Source of the DNA: Paenibacillus sp. V4I3
Lineage (GTDB): Bacteria > Bacillota > Bacilli > Paenibacillales > NBRC-103111
Assembly: GCF_030817215.1 (NCBI RefSeq)
Contig: NZ_JAUSZA010000001.1
Span: 5,988,501 to 6,052,500, forward strand
DNA: 64,000 bases
Direction: 5' to 3'
The position numbers and the translations under genes are program-made. Below the pieces are notes generated by a model. That model had not been told where the DNA came from, did no database searches, and saw only the letters and a program-made list of their open reading frames with translations. Positions 25,104 to 36,200 of the stretch are shown one piece after another (the stretch's first letter is position 1; every line of letters starts with the position of its first letter).

Positions 25104-26426
25104 TTACTTCTTGTTTTTGGCAAGAATTGCGTTGGCATCGTTCATGAATTTGGCTGCGGCCTCTTCCACCGAGAGCTTCCTGTACAAGATCTGCTCCTGC
25201 ATATCCCGAAGCAGCTTGCTTACTTCTGCAGCCCCTGGCGGATCCGGTGGATCCATAACACTGCTGTTCAACTGTGCCCAAGCGACGTAATCATAGACTT
25301 TCTGATCGGCCTCTGTTAGTAGGGGTTTCAAACCTTCCCTAACGGCAGCCGAAATCGGAATCCCGCGGTCTCCATTTATGAGCTTATTCGCTTCCAAATC
25401 ATTAATAAACCAAGAAATAAATTTAGCTGCTTCTGTTTTCTGCTTCGAACTTTTCGAAATGGAGAACAGCATGGTTGGCTTCAAATAAAGACCTTGCTTC
25501 CCATTTGGACCCGGAAGCCCTATCATGCTCAATGATTTCTTGGCAGCCTCCTGCAGAGTCACGAATTGATTCGACCAGGCCATCGTCATGAACCCATCGC
25601 CGAGTACAACCGGATTCTCCTCCGGAGTCAATTTGGTCAAAGACTCTTTATCCCAGTTTCGCATGTAACCGGCATCGTACCATTTGAGATACATCGTGAA
25701 GTAATTTATAAAATATTGGGGATCGCTATAACCAAGACTCGTACCATCCGAGCTAAAATAGTGCTGATTTTGCGTACGCAAGTAGTAAGGAAAGAACTGA
25801 TCGAATCGCATATGATCGAGCACTTTGCCTATTCCCTTCATACGCTTAGCGATTTGCTCCAGATCAAACCACGTCCAGTTCACAGGAATCGAAGTGATAC
25901 CTGCCTGCTTCAGCAGCGCTGCATCGAAGGTTGCTCCCATCGCATTCACCCCAAGAGGAATACCGTAAAGCTTGCCGCCAATTCGTCCAGACGCTATCGT
26001 TTCCGCTGAAGCTGAACGAACATCTAGCGTTCCGTTATTTGTAAGCTCATCTAGATCTTCCAGCTGATTCTTCGAACTATATTGATTTAAGTACGAGATA
26101 TCCATCTGGATAATATCCGGAAGTTGGTTGGCCGCGGCTTGCGGCGCCAGCTTTTTCCAATAATCATCGAAGCCGGCATATTCCGTATCGATCTTCACGC
26201 CTGGATTCTGCTGTTGGTATAACTCTATCAGCTTCAAAGTGTAGTCATGTCTGGCTTGACCGCCCCACCAAGCGATTCGAAGCTTAACGTCATGCTTGCT
26301 TTCACTTTTCGCAGTTTCTATCGTTCTTGATGTCCCCGTTCCCCCATTCGCTGATTGCTGACTCGAGCTGCATCCGATTAACAACAACATGACTAGGAGC
26401 AGGACTAGTATTGGTATGCGTTTCAT
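25104..26426 (-). CDS. yesO: extracellular sugar-binding lipoprotein (YesO type)
   Basis: 440-aa solute-binding protein of the CUT1 sugar family. Starts M-K-R-I-P-I-L; the lipobox L-I-G-C places the lipidated cysteine near residue 20, so it is anchored outside the membrane. The mature part has typical features such as R-I-A-W-W-G-G and Y-A-G-F-D-D-Y-W-K-K-L. ATG at 26426 is chosen for the GGGGGAA upstream; a start 8 codons earlier is possible. It follows the regulator gene and feeds the YesP/YesQ permeases. Ligand inferred as a rhamnogalacturonan oligosaccharide. Confidence 0.92.
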   Translation of the reverse strand: MKRIPILVLLLVMLLLIGCSSSQQSANGGTGTSRTIETAKSESKHDVKLRIAWWGGQARHDYTLKLIELYQQQNPGVKIDTEYAGFDDYWKKLAPQAAANQLPDIIQMDISYLNQYSSKNQLEDLDELTNNGTLDVRSASAETIASGRIGGKLYGIPLGVNAMGATFDAALLKQAGITSIPVNWTWFDLEQIAKRMKGIGKVLDHMRFDQFFPYYLRTQNQHYFSSDGTSLGYSDPQYFINYFTMYLKWYDAGYMRNWDKESLTKLTPEENPVVLGDGFMTMAWSNQFVTLQEAAKKSLSMIGLPGPNGKQGLYLKPTMLFSISKSSKQKTEAAKFISWFINDLEANKLINGDRGIPISAAVREGLKPLLTEADQKVYDYVAWAQLNSSVMDPPDPPGAAEVSKLLRDMQEQILYRKLSVEEAAAKFMNDANAILAKNKK

Positions 26427-26556
26427 AGTTAGCTTCCCCCTATGAGTCACCTGCGCTCCACACTTCTTATTATCAGCTTGGAAGAGCGAAAGTTGAATCT
26501 AATTTACCGCGATAAATGTTCAAAAAACAGTGAAAACAAGATTTATAGCGCAAGAT

Positions 26557-28110
26557 TTATAGCGTCAACTTCTTATACTCGGAAGGAGCGCAGCCTGCAA
26601 TCTTTTTAAACACTTGAGAGAAGTATTGCGGATTGTCGCCAAAACCCAGCTGTTCCGCTAGTTCGAACATTTTAACATCATCATTATGTCTAATAATCTC
26701 CATTGCTTTCTTAATCCTTACGGTGACCACAAAGTTAGAGAAACGTTCTCCTGTCTCTTTCTTGAACAATTTCCCCAAATAATCCGGGTTCATATACATC
26801 ATCTGGTGGGCTACCCAATTGAGAGAAAGTTCAGCGTTGGCTAACTCCGAATTAACGATATCTATAACCTTCTGGACGACTTGCGAATGTTTATTTTTAT
26901 TTTGTTCAAAGTTAATAAGCGTGATTTCGGATGCGATTTGTTTCAGCAATTGGATGCTCGCTTGCAGGGTTTCCAGTTGAGATATTTGACCAATCAGCCC
27001 CATGTAATGATTCATTTTCTCTTCTGCAACTAGTCGCGTCATGGAAATAAATATTTGAATGACATACGACTTGGTCGTCTGAATATCGAGTCGGGAATTG
27101 GCCAGTTGATCGTGAAACGCGTCAATACTCACTTCTGCTTCCTCCCAATTGCCTGCCCGGATCGGGAACAGAATCCGATCTTCGTCATAGACGAAATCGG
27201 CTTTGCTTAGTAGGGTGGAATCCAGGATATCACGCATTGTAATCAGTCCGCCTTCACCAAGATAAAAGCGATGGCCCAAACAATCGAGCGCTTGCAGATA
27301 AAGACGTCTCGCCTCTACGATATCTCCTGATTCGCTTAATGCGACTGTCGTATCAATTTTGTAATAGAGCATAAAAATGCGCCGTATCTCTTTGATTTGC
27401 TCTTGTAATCGCTCCATGTCTTGCTGATCCTCAATCATAATCAGAATTTGTTCAGCAATGGTGGAGCTTAGCAGAGGTTCATCGAGAATATCCTCAGCAA
27501 TATTTTTCACGGCAAAAAGATGCTCATATTCGAACTTGTCTTCCAGACGAAAAAGCAATAAACGCACTTTCTTCCCGCTAACCTGCAGTCCAAATAAATC
27601 CTGATAATAATCCCAATCCCGGCTTCCATACGACTTATTCGTCACGAACTCCTTCAGAAACTGTTCCTTCACATGGGGCAGTACCTTCCGCAAATTCGCC
27701 TTCATCGACTGAATAAAGCCTTCCTTGCTCTCTTCCTGCTTATATTCCGCAGCAATTTCGCTTAAGGCCTTCAGAATGCTGTTCTCGTTGCATGGCTTTA
27801 ATAAATAATGCTTCACCCCATACTGCATGGCGATTTGGGCATATTCGAATTCATCGAATCCAGAAAGCATAATGAAGCGGATGTGCGGATGGGTTTCTTT
27901 TACTCGGGCCACAAGCCCGAGTCCATCCATACCAGGCATGCGAATATCACTTATAATAATGTCGGGTGTATGTTCACACACGAAGGCGTAGGCTTCAACA
28001 CCATTTCGCGCTGTTCCAACTAACTGTGTATCCACCGATTGCCAATCCACAATGGAAGAAATACCCTCCAGAATCATTCGTTCATCATCGACTAACAGCA
28101 CTTTATACAT
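26557..28110 (-). CDS. yesN: AraC-type response regulator (YesN type)
   Basis: 517 aa. N-terminal receiver domain with the D-D-E acidic pair, phosphoacceptor Asp in I-I-S-D-I-R-M-P-G-M-D-G, and K in L-L-K-P-C. A long central linker follows. The C-terminal AraC double helix-turn-helix (about 415-517) has S-L-N-W-V-A-H-Q-M and F-G-D-N-P-Q-Y-F-S-Q-V-F-K-K. It begins 6 bp after the sensor kinase stop; the transport and hydrolase genes follow. Inferred activator of this rhamnogalacturonan operon. Confidence 0.92.
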   Translation of the reverse strand: MYKVLLVDDERMILEGISSIVDWQSVDTQLVGTARNGVEAYAFVCEHTPDIIISDIRMPGMDGLGLVARVKETHPHIRFIMLSGFDEFEYAQIAMQYGVKHYLLKPCNENSILKALSEIAAEYKQEESKEGFIQSMKANLRKVLPHVKEQFLKEFVTNKSYGSRDWDYYQDLFGLQVSGKKVRLLLFRLEDKFEYEHLFAVKNIAEDILDEPLLSSTIAEQILIMIEDQQDMERLQEQIKEIRRIFMLYYKIDTTVALSESGDIVEARRLYLQALDCLGHRFYLGEGGLITMRDILDSTLLSKADFVYDEDRILFPIRAGNWEEAEVSIDAFHDQLANSRLDIQTTKSYVIQIFISMTRLVAEEKMNHYMGLIGQISQLETLQASIQLLKQIASEITLINFEQNKNKHSQVVQKVIDIVNSELANAELSLNWVAHQMMYMNPDYLGKLFKKETGERFSNFVVTVRIKKAMEIIRHNDDVKMFELAEQLGFGDNPQYFSQVFKKIAGCAPSEYKKLTL

Positions 28111-28116
28111 AAGCAG

Positions 28117-29886
28117 TTACCCTCTTTTCGTAATAGGAATACGGACTGTAATACGAGCACCGCTGCCCACGCGATTATCCACTTGGACTCCGAATTCATC
28201 GCCAAAAGAAAGCTTGATTCGTTCATCAATATTTTTCAGACCGATACCTGTACCTCTGGATTTACGTTCTCCTGTCAGGATCTGTTCTAAATAGGCTTCA
28301 TCAATACCAGGTCCATTATCTTCCATAATGAGTAAAATAGATTCGCCTTCTTCTCGACCGATAATTTGGATGACACATGGCTCTAGCATGACTTCTACCG
28401 CATATTTAATCGCATTTTCCAAAAGCGGCTGCAGCGTCAGCTTTGGTATACTGTTGCTTCTAATTGGTTCTGGAACATCGAGTCGAAAATCGAGCCGTTC
28501 TTCAAATCTGACCCTTTGAATCGTAATATAATGCTGCACAAGCTGCAGCTCTTCTTCCACGGTGATGATATCCTGCTTCAGACTAATCGACGAACGGAGC
28601 AAATAACCGAGTGATTCAACCATTTGGGACACTTGTTTCTGTCCATTCATCTTGGAGATCCAATTGATTGATTCTAACGTATTGTAAAGAAAATGCGGAT
28701 TAATCTGCGCCTGCAAGGAACGAAACTCGGTTTCTTTGATGATCAACTGTTTCGTGTAGTTCTCTTTGATCAGCTCTTGAATACGCACTAGCATCATGCG
28801 ATACGTACGCTGTAGCAAGCCTACCTCATCCATCTGCTGTGATAATGGTGCGAGCGTTGGCAGTTCGGACTTCTCTAGATCACTAATTTGCAGGCCGCGC
28901 ATGTTGGTAATTAAGCCTTCTATTGGTCTTGTTACGCTTCTTGCAACCGTCATCCCAAACCCTACAAGTAGGAAAAAGCTAAGCAGGAATGCGGCAATCA
29001 TCCAGTTTTTCATCAAAATAATATGATAAAAGATGGTTTGGAAGGGCAGGGTGTTGTAATACGTCCAGCCCAAATAATCAGAGTGAATATGGGAAACGAA
29101 ATATTTCTCTCCGTCTTGTTCCATAATGCGAAAGCCTTTGGATGCCGACTCCGCTGGATTGCCCTCACTAAGCAAGGATTTCATACTAGCTGCGCGCGGG
29201 TATACTAAATTCCTGTCTGATACAATGACGAGCTCGCCGTCCCTCGTTACGGCTTCTCTTGCGTATTGGTTAACAATCTTGTCTAAATTCACATGCAGCA
29301 CCAAGGTGCCCAGCTTGTTTAGCTCCAATTGGTCGAAGGAACGAATTTGTCTGGCCGCAATTAAGCTGTAATCCTGCGCGTCCGGGTTCACCCATCCCAG
29401 GGTTCCATTGCCTCGGTCAGCCGTTGTTTGGATAAGGTCTCTCCGCTCTGATGAGAGCGTTATCAAATTACCGCTGGAATAGCTGCTTCCCTTAACATCG
29501 GTTATATCTGCTGCAATGATATACGTCTCAGTATTAATGTATTGCACGAGTCGATCCACAAGTTTAGCACGTGATTGGATCCGATTGTAATCGGACTCAT
29601 CCGCGTTCATCACGATTAAATTTTGCTGAATTTGTTCATCCGACATGATACTAAAGGTCAATCGTTCCACTTTGTTTAACTCATTCTCAATCAAGGTGGA
29701 TGATAGATTCAGAACTTGAGATGATTTCTCATAAATTTGCTGATCATAAATCGAATAGGCAATCTGGAGCCCCACCAATGAGATGCAAGAACTGACAGCC
29801 ATAGATATTGTAATTAGCAAAAATAGCTTCGCTTTAATACGCAGATTGCGTATTTCGTTAAACCACTTGCTTATGCCTGATTTCAT
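28117..29886 (-). CDS. yesM: sensor histidine kinase (YesM type)
   Basis: 589-aa membrane kinase. Two hydrophobic segments (about 18-42 and 290-315) enclose an extracytoplasmic dCache-like sensor domain; then HAMP (R-S-V-T-R-P-I-E-G-L), the His_kinase motif with phospho-His in N-P-H-F-L-Y-N-T-L-E, and an ATPase domain with L-Q-P-L-L-E-N-A and D-N-G-P-G-I. Typical LytS/YesM class that pairs with AraC-type regulators. First gene of the yes-type operon. GTGGTGA precedes the ATG. Confidence 0.92.
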   Translation of the reverse strand: MKSGISKWFNEIRNLRIKAKLFLLITISMAVSSCISLVGLQIAYSIYDQQIYEKSSQVLNLSSTLIENELNKVERLTFSIMSDEQIQQNLIVMNADESDYNRIQSRAKLVDRLVQYINTETYIIAADITDVKGSSYSSGNLITLSSERRDLIQTTADRGNGTLGWVNPDAQDYSLIAARQIRSFDQLELNKLGTLVLHVNLDKIVNQYAREAVTRDGELVIVSDRNLVYPRAASMKSLLSEGNPAESASKGFRIMEQDGEKYFVSHIHSDYLGWTYYNTLPFQTIFYHIILMKNWMIAAFLLSFFLLVGFGMTVARSVTRPIEGLITNMRGLQISDLEKSELPTLAPLSQQMDEVGLLQRTYRMMLVRIQELIKENYTKQLIIKETEFRSLQAQINPHFLYNTLESINWISKMNGQKQVSQMVESLGYLLRSSISLKQDIITVEEELQLVQHYITIQRVRFEERLDFRLDVPEPIRSNSIPKLTLQPLLENAIKYAVEVMLEPCVIQIIGREEGESILLIMEDNGPGIDEAYLEQILTGERKSRGTGIGLKNIDERIKLSFGDEFGVQVDNRVGSGARITVRIPITKRG

Positions 29887-29978
29887 GCAACGTCACCACT
29901 TTTCTTCGCTGAATAAGGTTCATGTTGGAGAGAGTCTTCGTGATGAAGGTTCCAATTCCCTTTAAGGGTAACAAAAAA

Positions 29979-30006
29979 GGATGCTGGTATTTATAGCCAG
30001 ACATCC
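29979..30006 (-). terminator. terminator of the GH42 gene
   Basis: 9-bp stem with one bulged base (29979-29987 with 29997-30006), followed on the minus strand by TTTTTT. It separates the GH42 gene from the yes-type operon, which shows that they are separate transcripts. Confidence 0.85.
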
Positions 30007-30043
30007 TCTTTAGTTTATGAAATTAGTCACTCGGCAACAAATT

Positions 30044-32119
30044 CTAGCGTTTACTTCTCTTCAATATCCGAACTCCGTAAGGCTGGAGCAGCAAGCTAGA
30101 CGATACGGAATCCGAGGCGAGCATGTCCGTATATGCTTGTTCATCCAGTGTAATGGTGTGGGTTTTACTGCTAAAATTCATGAGGAAGATGAACTCATTC
30201 ACACCGTCTGTACGAATTTGAGCTGTAACCTCTGCAGGCAGCTCTGTTTGTAGAGCAGCATCGATGCCCGCTTCTTTAAGGATCTGCTTATAGAAGCTGC
30301 TCTGGAAAGTTTGATCCGTACGAGCTGCGATATAGTAAGCTTTTCCTTTACCAACCGCATTGACTGTGAGCGCAGGTCGACCTGCATAGAAGTCATCACC
30401 ATATACGGCAAGAGTCTCTGCACCTTCTGTATGAATCAGCTCGCACAGCTCACGAACCTCATATTCACCTGTAATTTGAAGCGCGTTGCCCTTCAAGAAG
30501 AGGACACGATTCACTTCATGATCGTGGAGTCCGTCGATCTCCTCAGACCAGATGCCCAGCGTTTTGCGAAGCGGTCCCGGAAAGCCGCCTTGGAAGCAAA
30601 GGTCATTCTCATCCACAATGCCAGACCAATACGTAGTGACGAAAGTTCCCCCATTCGCGACAAACTGTTCGATTCGCTCTCCGACGCCCGGGCGTACCAA
30701 ATATAACATTGGCGCAACAACAAGCTTATATTTACTGAAATCACAGTCCATATCGATGACATCAACGGGAACACCTTGTTCCCAAAAGGCACGATAATGG
30801 CTTAATACTGTTTGTTCGTATTTAATTCCCATATTACGAGGACCTTGCGAATCCTTAACGGCCCAGCGATTTTCCCAGTCGAAAATAAGTGCCGTTTGTG
30901 CGGGCACTCGTGTCCCGATGAGATCTGTCAGTTTCTCCAAAGCGCCGCCAAGCTCAGCTACATCTTGAAAGACACGCGTATGCTCATGACCAACGTGATC
31001 AATCACCGCGCCATGCAGCTTCTCGCTGGCTCCTCGGCTTTTGCGCCACTGGAAATACTGGACGGAGTCGGATCCATGTGCCACTGCTTGCAAGGAAGAC
31101 AGTAGATGCATGCCCGGCTTCTTCAGCTTTGAAACGGGCTGCCAATTCGTTAAGCTCGGTGTACTCTCCATTAGCAGGAAAGGCTTACCGCCACCAAGCG
31201 AGCGAAACATATCATGGTTGAGCGAGAACCATGCGGCTAGATTGCTCTGATCTGCCGCATCATGCCAAGTTGGATAGGCATCCCATGAGATGACATCCAG
31301 TACATCGGCGAACTTCCAGTAATTAAGACCTTCGTAAGCGTCCATGAGATTCGTCGTAACGGGCAGTTCGGTATTTTCCGCCTTCAGCGGAGCGATTTCA
31401 TGACGGCAGAAATCAACGGTTTGATCCGTTACGAACCGTTTCCAATCCAAATTCATCGCATGGACCAGATTTTCGCCATGCGGTGCAGGAGATTCAATCT
31501 GAGACCAATTCGTATACGTATGGCTCCAAAATGAAGTCCACCACGCCATGTTGAGAGCATCCAGCGTTACGTATTTGCGCTTCAGCCATCCGCGGAAAGC
31601 TTCCTGACAATAGTTGCAGTGGCATTCCCCTCCATATTCATTGGAGATATGCCAGCCCACTACGGCAGGATGCTGCGCATAGCGCTCTGCCAACTGCTTA
31701 TTCATGATCGCGACTTTCTCCCGATAGACTGGGGACGTATAGCAATGATTATGACGCGCACCGAATAAATTGCGCACCCGGCCAGGGCTTACCCGCAGCA
31801 CTTCCGGGTATTGCTCCGCCATCCATGCTGGTCTGGCGCCACTCGGGGTAGCCAACCACGCATAAATGCCGTTGGCCGCAAATGTGGCCAACACACGGTC
31901 GAGCCAATCGAAGGTGAACACACCTTCCTCCGGCTCAAGCGCTGACCAAGCAAAAATGCCGACAGCCATCACATTACATTTGGCCAGTTTCATCATGCGA
32001 ATGTCTTCTTCCAGCACATGTGGATCGTGCTGCCACTGATCAGGATTATAATCGGCACCGTGCATGAAAACGGGTAATTTCGGGCTTATTGGCGGATATT
32101 TCTGTGACAAGATGATCAC
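30044..32119 (-). CDS. GH42 beta-galactosidase
   Basis: 691-aa cytoplasmic enzyme. N-terminal barrel: acid/base Glu161 in I-S-N-E-Y-G-G, nucleophile Glu318 in L-L-M-E-S-T. The zinc cysteines of the family are present (C126, C166, C168, C171). A trimerisation domain (about 390-600) and a C-terminal beta domain follow. Hydrolyses beta-galactosides, here probably galacto-oligosaccharides released from galactan. Although next to the yes-type genes, its upstream element (32191-32215) is shared with the GH53 and galactan importer genes. Separate terminator. Confidence 0.93.
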   Translation of the reverse strand: MIILSQKYPPISPKLPVFMHGADYNPDQWQHDPHVLEEDIRMMKLAKCNVMAVGIFAWSALEPEEGVFTFDWLDRVLATFAANGIYAWLATPSGARPAWMAEQYPEVLRVSPGRVRNLFGARHNHCYTSPVYREKVAIMNKQLAERYAQHPAVVGWHISNEYGGECHCNYCQEAFRGWLKRKYVTLDALNMAWWTSFWSHTYTNWSQIESPAPHGENLVHAMNLDWKRFVTDQTVDFCRHEIAPLKAENTELPVTTNLMDAYEGLNYWKFADVLDVISWDAYPTWHDAADQSNLAAWFSLNHDMFRSLGGGKPFLLMESTPSLTNWQPVSKLKKPGMHLLSSLQAVAHGSDSVQYFQWRKSRGASEKLHGAVIDHVGHEHTRVFQDVAELGGALEKLTDLIGTRVPAQTALIFDWENRWAVKDSQGPRNMGIKYEQTVLSHYRAFWEQGVPVDVIDMDCDFSKYKLVVAPMLYLVRPGVGERIEQFVANGGTFVTTYWSGIVDENDLCFQGGFPGPLRKTLGIWSEEIDGLHDHEVNRVLFLKGNALQITGEYEVRELCELIHTEGAETLAVYGDDFYAGRPALTVNAVGKGKAYYIAARTDQTFQSSFYKQILKEAGIDAALQTELPAEVTAQIRTDGVNEFIFLMNFSSKTHTITLDEQAYTDMLASDSVSSSLLLQPYGVRILKRSKR

Positions 32120-32190
32120 CTCTAGGATAAATGTATGGACTCATATTAGTTCATTGCATTCAAGTTTATCAGGTTCACCACCACAAAAAT

Positions 32191-32215
32191 ACCCGACAAA
32201 TTATCGATTACCCGT
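32191..32215 (-). promoter_or_regulatory. regulatory element copy 1, upstream of GH42
   Basis: 25-bp element (plus strand: ACCCG, then ACAAA, T, TATCGATT, ACCCGT) 72-96 bp upstream of the GH42 start. Twenty bases before its left end, AGGTTC occurs (32171), as in the copy at 42512. Near-identical copies are at 36861-36885 and 42512-42536. Probable operator of an AraC-type response regulator. Confidence 0.75.
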
Positions 32216-32228
32216 CATTTCTTTCGAT

Positions 32229-33203
32229 TTACGCACGAACCATTTGTTCGACCAATCGCTGAAGATCAGCAATATCGACATGTCCATCGTTATTTATGTC
32301 GGCCATAGCCGCCACTTCCCAATTCGCTGTTCCAACAGCCGCTTGTAAGTAATAAACAACCAAGGCCAAATCAGCCACATTTACAGCTTGGTCACCATTG
32401 AGATCCGCAGACTTCAAGGTTACCGAAGCGGTCGCAATAGCAGGGATATCCGAACCTTGAACGACTCCCATCACCTGGAATTGGCCTGTTTGAGCATAGG
32501 TATTCTCTGTGACCGTTTCCCATGTTACTGGCGTAGTCTTGTAGGAATAATCGTCACGATAAACGGCTTTCACGACAGTCGGAAGCTGAGGCGCTACATG
32601 GATAATCGTACTAATCTGAATCGGGTTAATGTCTAGCGGCACTGAGGTACTCTCCGTGTCACCAATCCGTGTAAATGTAACATCGTCTAAAGAGCCCCAA
32701 TTCCCGTCATTTCCTTGGATTTCAATTCCAATTGTACAAGTCCCATTGGTTACCTCAATATTGATATGTGTTAGTTGCGATTGCTTCCACTGCGCATAAC
32801 CAGTATGAGTAATATCTGCACTCAACTGCTCTCCGCCATAATCCTTTGCAAATAACCGGGAGACATTCTCGCCTCCCCCTCCCTGTGTCCATGCGGATAG
32901 CCTGTATCTTCCGTCTGGCAAACCTTCAATCGTTTGTGAAATTGTGAAATGGAAAGCCGAAGCTGACCAATAAGCGGCTGAATGTGTACCTCCCTCTGTA
33001 TGGTTATCCTTAGCTTGAATAGAAATGGCTGAGGTTGTTCCCGTGATGACCCAAGGAGATGTGTTCGCCTCCTCAAAAGCACCATTTGCAGCTAAATTAA
33101 CGGGTACGATAGCAATAGCCTTCGCTGGGTTTACTCCAGATAAACTCGCCAGCCATATGGAGGCCGCCAGAATGCTAGTTTTCAAGTAATATCCAATCCT
33201 CAT
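32229..33203 (-). CDS. secreted carbohydrate-binding-module protein with C-terminal dockerin
   Basis: 324 aa, no catalytic domain. Signal peptide about 1-29 (N-P-A-K-A). A beta-sandwich binding module (about 35-180) is a paralogue of the module at 490-630 of the neighbouring GH53 protein (shared G-G-G-G-E-N and D-G-N-W-G-S-L-D-D). A Big_4/Ig-like segment follows (193-263), then two type I dockerin loops: D-L-N-G-D-Q-A-V-N-V-A-D and D-I-N-N-D-G-H-V-D-I-A-D, residues 265-324, each with calcium ligands at 1, 3, 5, 9 and 12. Start overlaps the GH53 stop by 4 bp, so the two are co-translated. Inferred partner of the GH53 cohesin. Confidence 0.85.
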   Translation of the reverse strand: MRIGYYLKTSILAASIWLASLSGVNPAKAIAIVPVNLAANGAFEEANTSPWVITGTTSAISIQAKDNHTEGGTHSAAYWSASAFHFTISQTIEGLPDGRYRLSAWTQGGGGENVSRLFAKDYGGEQLSADITHTGYAQWKQSQLTHINIEVTNGTCTIGIEIQGNDGNWGSLDDVTFTRIGDTESTSVPLDINPIQISTIIHVAPQLPTVVKAVYRDDYSYKTTPVTWETVTENTYAQTGQFQVMGVVQGSDIPAIATASVTLKSADLNGDQAVNVADLALVVYYLQAAVGTANWEVAAMADINNDGHVDIADLQRLVEQMVRA

Positions 33204-36200
33204 CGGGATGAACCTCCTTTAAATGAGAGATGCAGCAAGCGATAAATGATCAGGGCTGCTTCTGCTCTTATCGTGTTAGCTTGTGGCGCAATCCCTTCAT
33301 CATTACCACTTACGATGCCGCTTTTGACCAAAGTTGAAACGGATGCAGCAGCGTAATCCGAGATACGGGAGCTGTCCTTGAACACATTCAAGGAACTCAT
33401 ATCCGTTGTTACATCCAATCTTTTCGAGATATGAAGCGCCCTTGCAGTCAATACCATGAGATCCTCTCGGGTGATGGATGCTTTGGGATCAAAGCGGTTA
33501 TTGCCGCTTCCTTCGGAAATGCCCAGAGCTTTGGCAATGCCTAACGCTTCGTAATAATAATCTGAAGATTGTACATCGGTAAAGTTAGATTCCACCTTAG
33601 CGCTCAGACCAAGAGCTTTGATCAGCATAACCACATAGTCCGCGCGCGACACTTGCTGTTCTGGACTAAATGTGTCTTGTGAAGTTCCTGTGGTTACCCC
33701 TTTGGAGGCGAGAGCTTCGATGGCTTCCTTCGCCCATTCGTATTTCGCGATATCCTTGAAGGACTTGGTAACGAATGATATGGCGTAGGTACTGAAATGT
33801 GTCGTTGTGAAAACGATTGCTTGCGTCACAGCATCGTATTTCGCATTGGGAACAGCTATGGCGTCACCGCTTCCATCCAAGTACCACATCACGAGATGAT
33901 CCGGATGTTGGAGTTCTTCCTTGGTTGGTGTATACGGTATCGATACGGTAACCGGTGCCGCTGGATTGTTCCACGAAACGATCTCACTGCCTGATTTCAG
34001 GTATAGATCAATGAGCGGTCTATCCCCAATCTTTGCTAACAATGATTCAGGAAGTGTCGTAGGATCTACGTATCCGATATGTAAGCTAACTCCTTCCGCA
34101 GTGCTAAGAGTGGTAGAGTTCAGCATGTTACTCGAGATTGAAACGGTGCCTTTTGGCGTTACAATATCCAATTGCTTAACTACTTTCGACGATTGCAATG
34201 CGGTCTTAGGCAGCTGCTGTGCATACGAATTTGCTCCTTCAATTTTGGAAATTTCCAACGATACTTTTTTCTTGCCCTCGTTGTCTGCCTTCGCCTGATC
34301 CAGCATTTTTTTCCATATCTCCGCGGATAAAGCAGCCAGCGCTGTTTTACTTTGATCTAATACAGGCAGTTGTACAAGGCTGGATGAACCATCTGCCTCC
34401 GTCTTAATTGTTTCCAAAGGAGATGCTGGACCTGAACTTAAGTTAGTACTAGGACTGCTAGGAGTGTCATCACCGCTATCTACATCAGTAATGGCAACGG
34501 CAGCCGAGCCTAAGATAGCCGGCTTGATGCTAGCACCTGCAGGAGCACTACCCCACTCGACATCGTGAACGGTAATCGTACCTACAGTTGCAACAGTGTT
34601 TGTCTTTGCTTTGAAAGTAAGCGCTAGTGAGTTTATATTTAACGCTTTTCCCCCTGGGTGTGCTAGAACAAATCTTACAGTCCCAGGAACAGCATGATCT
34701 GTATGCAAAAGAAGCGTACTTTCCGCGCCGCTTTGCGCAGTCATGTATTCAAATTTGTCCGCGTCATAATGAAGGGTAATGTCTTCTGCGTAGATGGTTT
34801 CTACCAAGCCGCCATTTCCAACGTTCACTGTGAAGGAATCTCCCTTCGTCACACGACTAGGAGCTGTTAACGTCTCTGCCGTACGGTCTGTATAAAATTC
34901 AAAGTCATCAATATTTCCCCAATTGCCGGCGTTGCCGTCTGCTTTGACCCCAATGGTTGCTTGACCATTGGTAACTTGAATGTCCATAAGAATGGGGTGC
35001 TTCCACTCCAACCATTTGGTGTTATGAATATCGGCGGTCACTTCTTCTCCACCAAAGTTGTTTGCAAATAACTTCAGGCTATTTTCGCCACCGCCTCCGT
35101 GCGACCAGACTTTCAATGTGTAGTTGCCATTTGCTAAGCCTGTAATCGTTTGCGATGCCGTAAATGGCATGGCTTGAGGTAACGAATAATGCAGCGCATG
35201 GCTGCTGGCGTGAGCATTTGCTTGATCTGTCACGACTTTTACCGCGGTTTCATCGCCTGTAATTGTCCAGTTGCTGCTATCTCCGCTTTCAAAGCCTGGA
35301 TTTTTGACCAGGTTGGTAGCTCCCTGTACGATCACCTTTAGAGTGGCTTTCAGTGGAACCCCTGCGATCGAGCCTTGCAGAGAAATGGTTCCAGGATGAT
35401 TCAGTGCATCAGTATCGAGCGCCTCCCAAGTTACCGGTAATTCTCTAACCGAATCATCTGTAAATTCAACCTTCACTTTACTTGGCAGCAGCAGTGTTCC
35501 TCCGACAGTGACATTGACCTGGGAAGGGTGGATCAGCGCAGCTTCTGCTGTGAAGATTTCTCCATTTCCAGCGGAAACACGATTGAACACATCGAGAGAT
35601 GGGAGAGCATTGCCGTTAAAATCAAACATCGCCTGATTTTCCCATCCGTTACCTTCACCTGGTTTGGAGCTCCACTCCGCTCCTTTGACTGGAATCCAGT
35701 CCGGCTCCCAGTAGAAAATACCCAGCCCTTTCTTCTCCGGAACTTGAGCCACAGCGTTCATGACGTCCCGAACTTCTTGAGCTTGTCCTTGAATGGTTGC
35801 TTTATAACCGCCAAGCTGTTCTTGACTGGGACCAAAATTGTTTGAAAAGTTGTCCCCATCATTCAATGTATACGCGTAAGCGTTTTCAGCAACGAGCACC
35901 TCTTTGTTGTACCTCTGCGAAATGTCCGTCATGTTCTGCTGAAGCTGCTCCAGCGGACCGTGCCAATAAGGGTAATATGAGAAACCAATCACATCGTAGT
36001 CCACTTTAAAAGTTTCCAGTTGATCAAAGTTGCGACGAAAAAGTTCGTTGTTCCCCCCGTCGGCGAGATGAATCATTATTTTCGTTCTTTTCGCAGGATT
36101 ATTCTGGTTAGGATCGTTATCACGGACAGCTTGAACGCCTTTTTTCACGAGATTAGCCCAGCCTTCAAATCCACCGCTGCCTGTCGTTTTCCCATCCGGC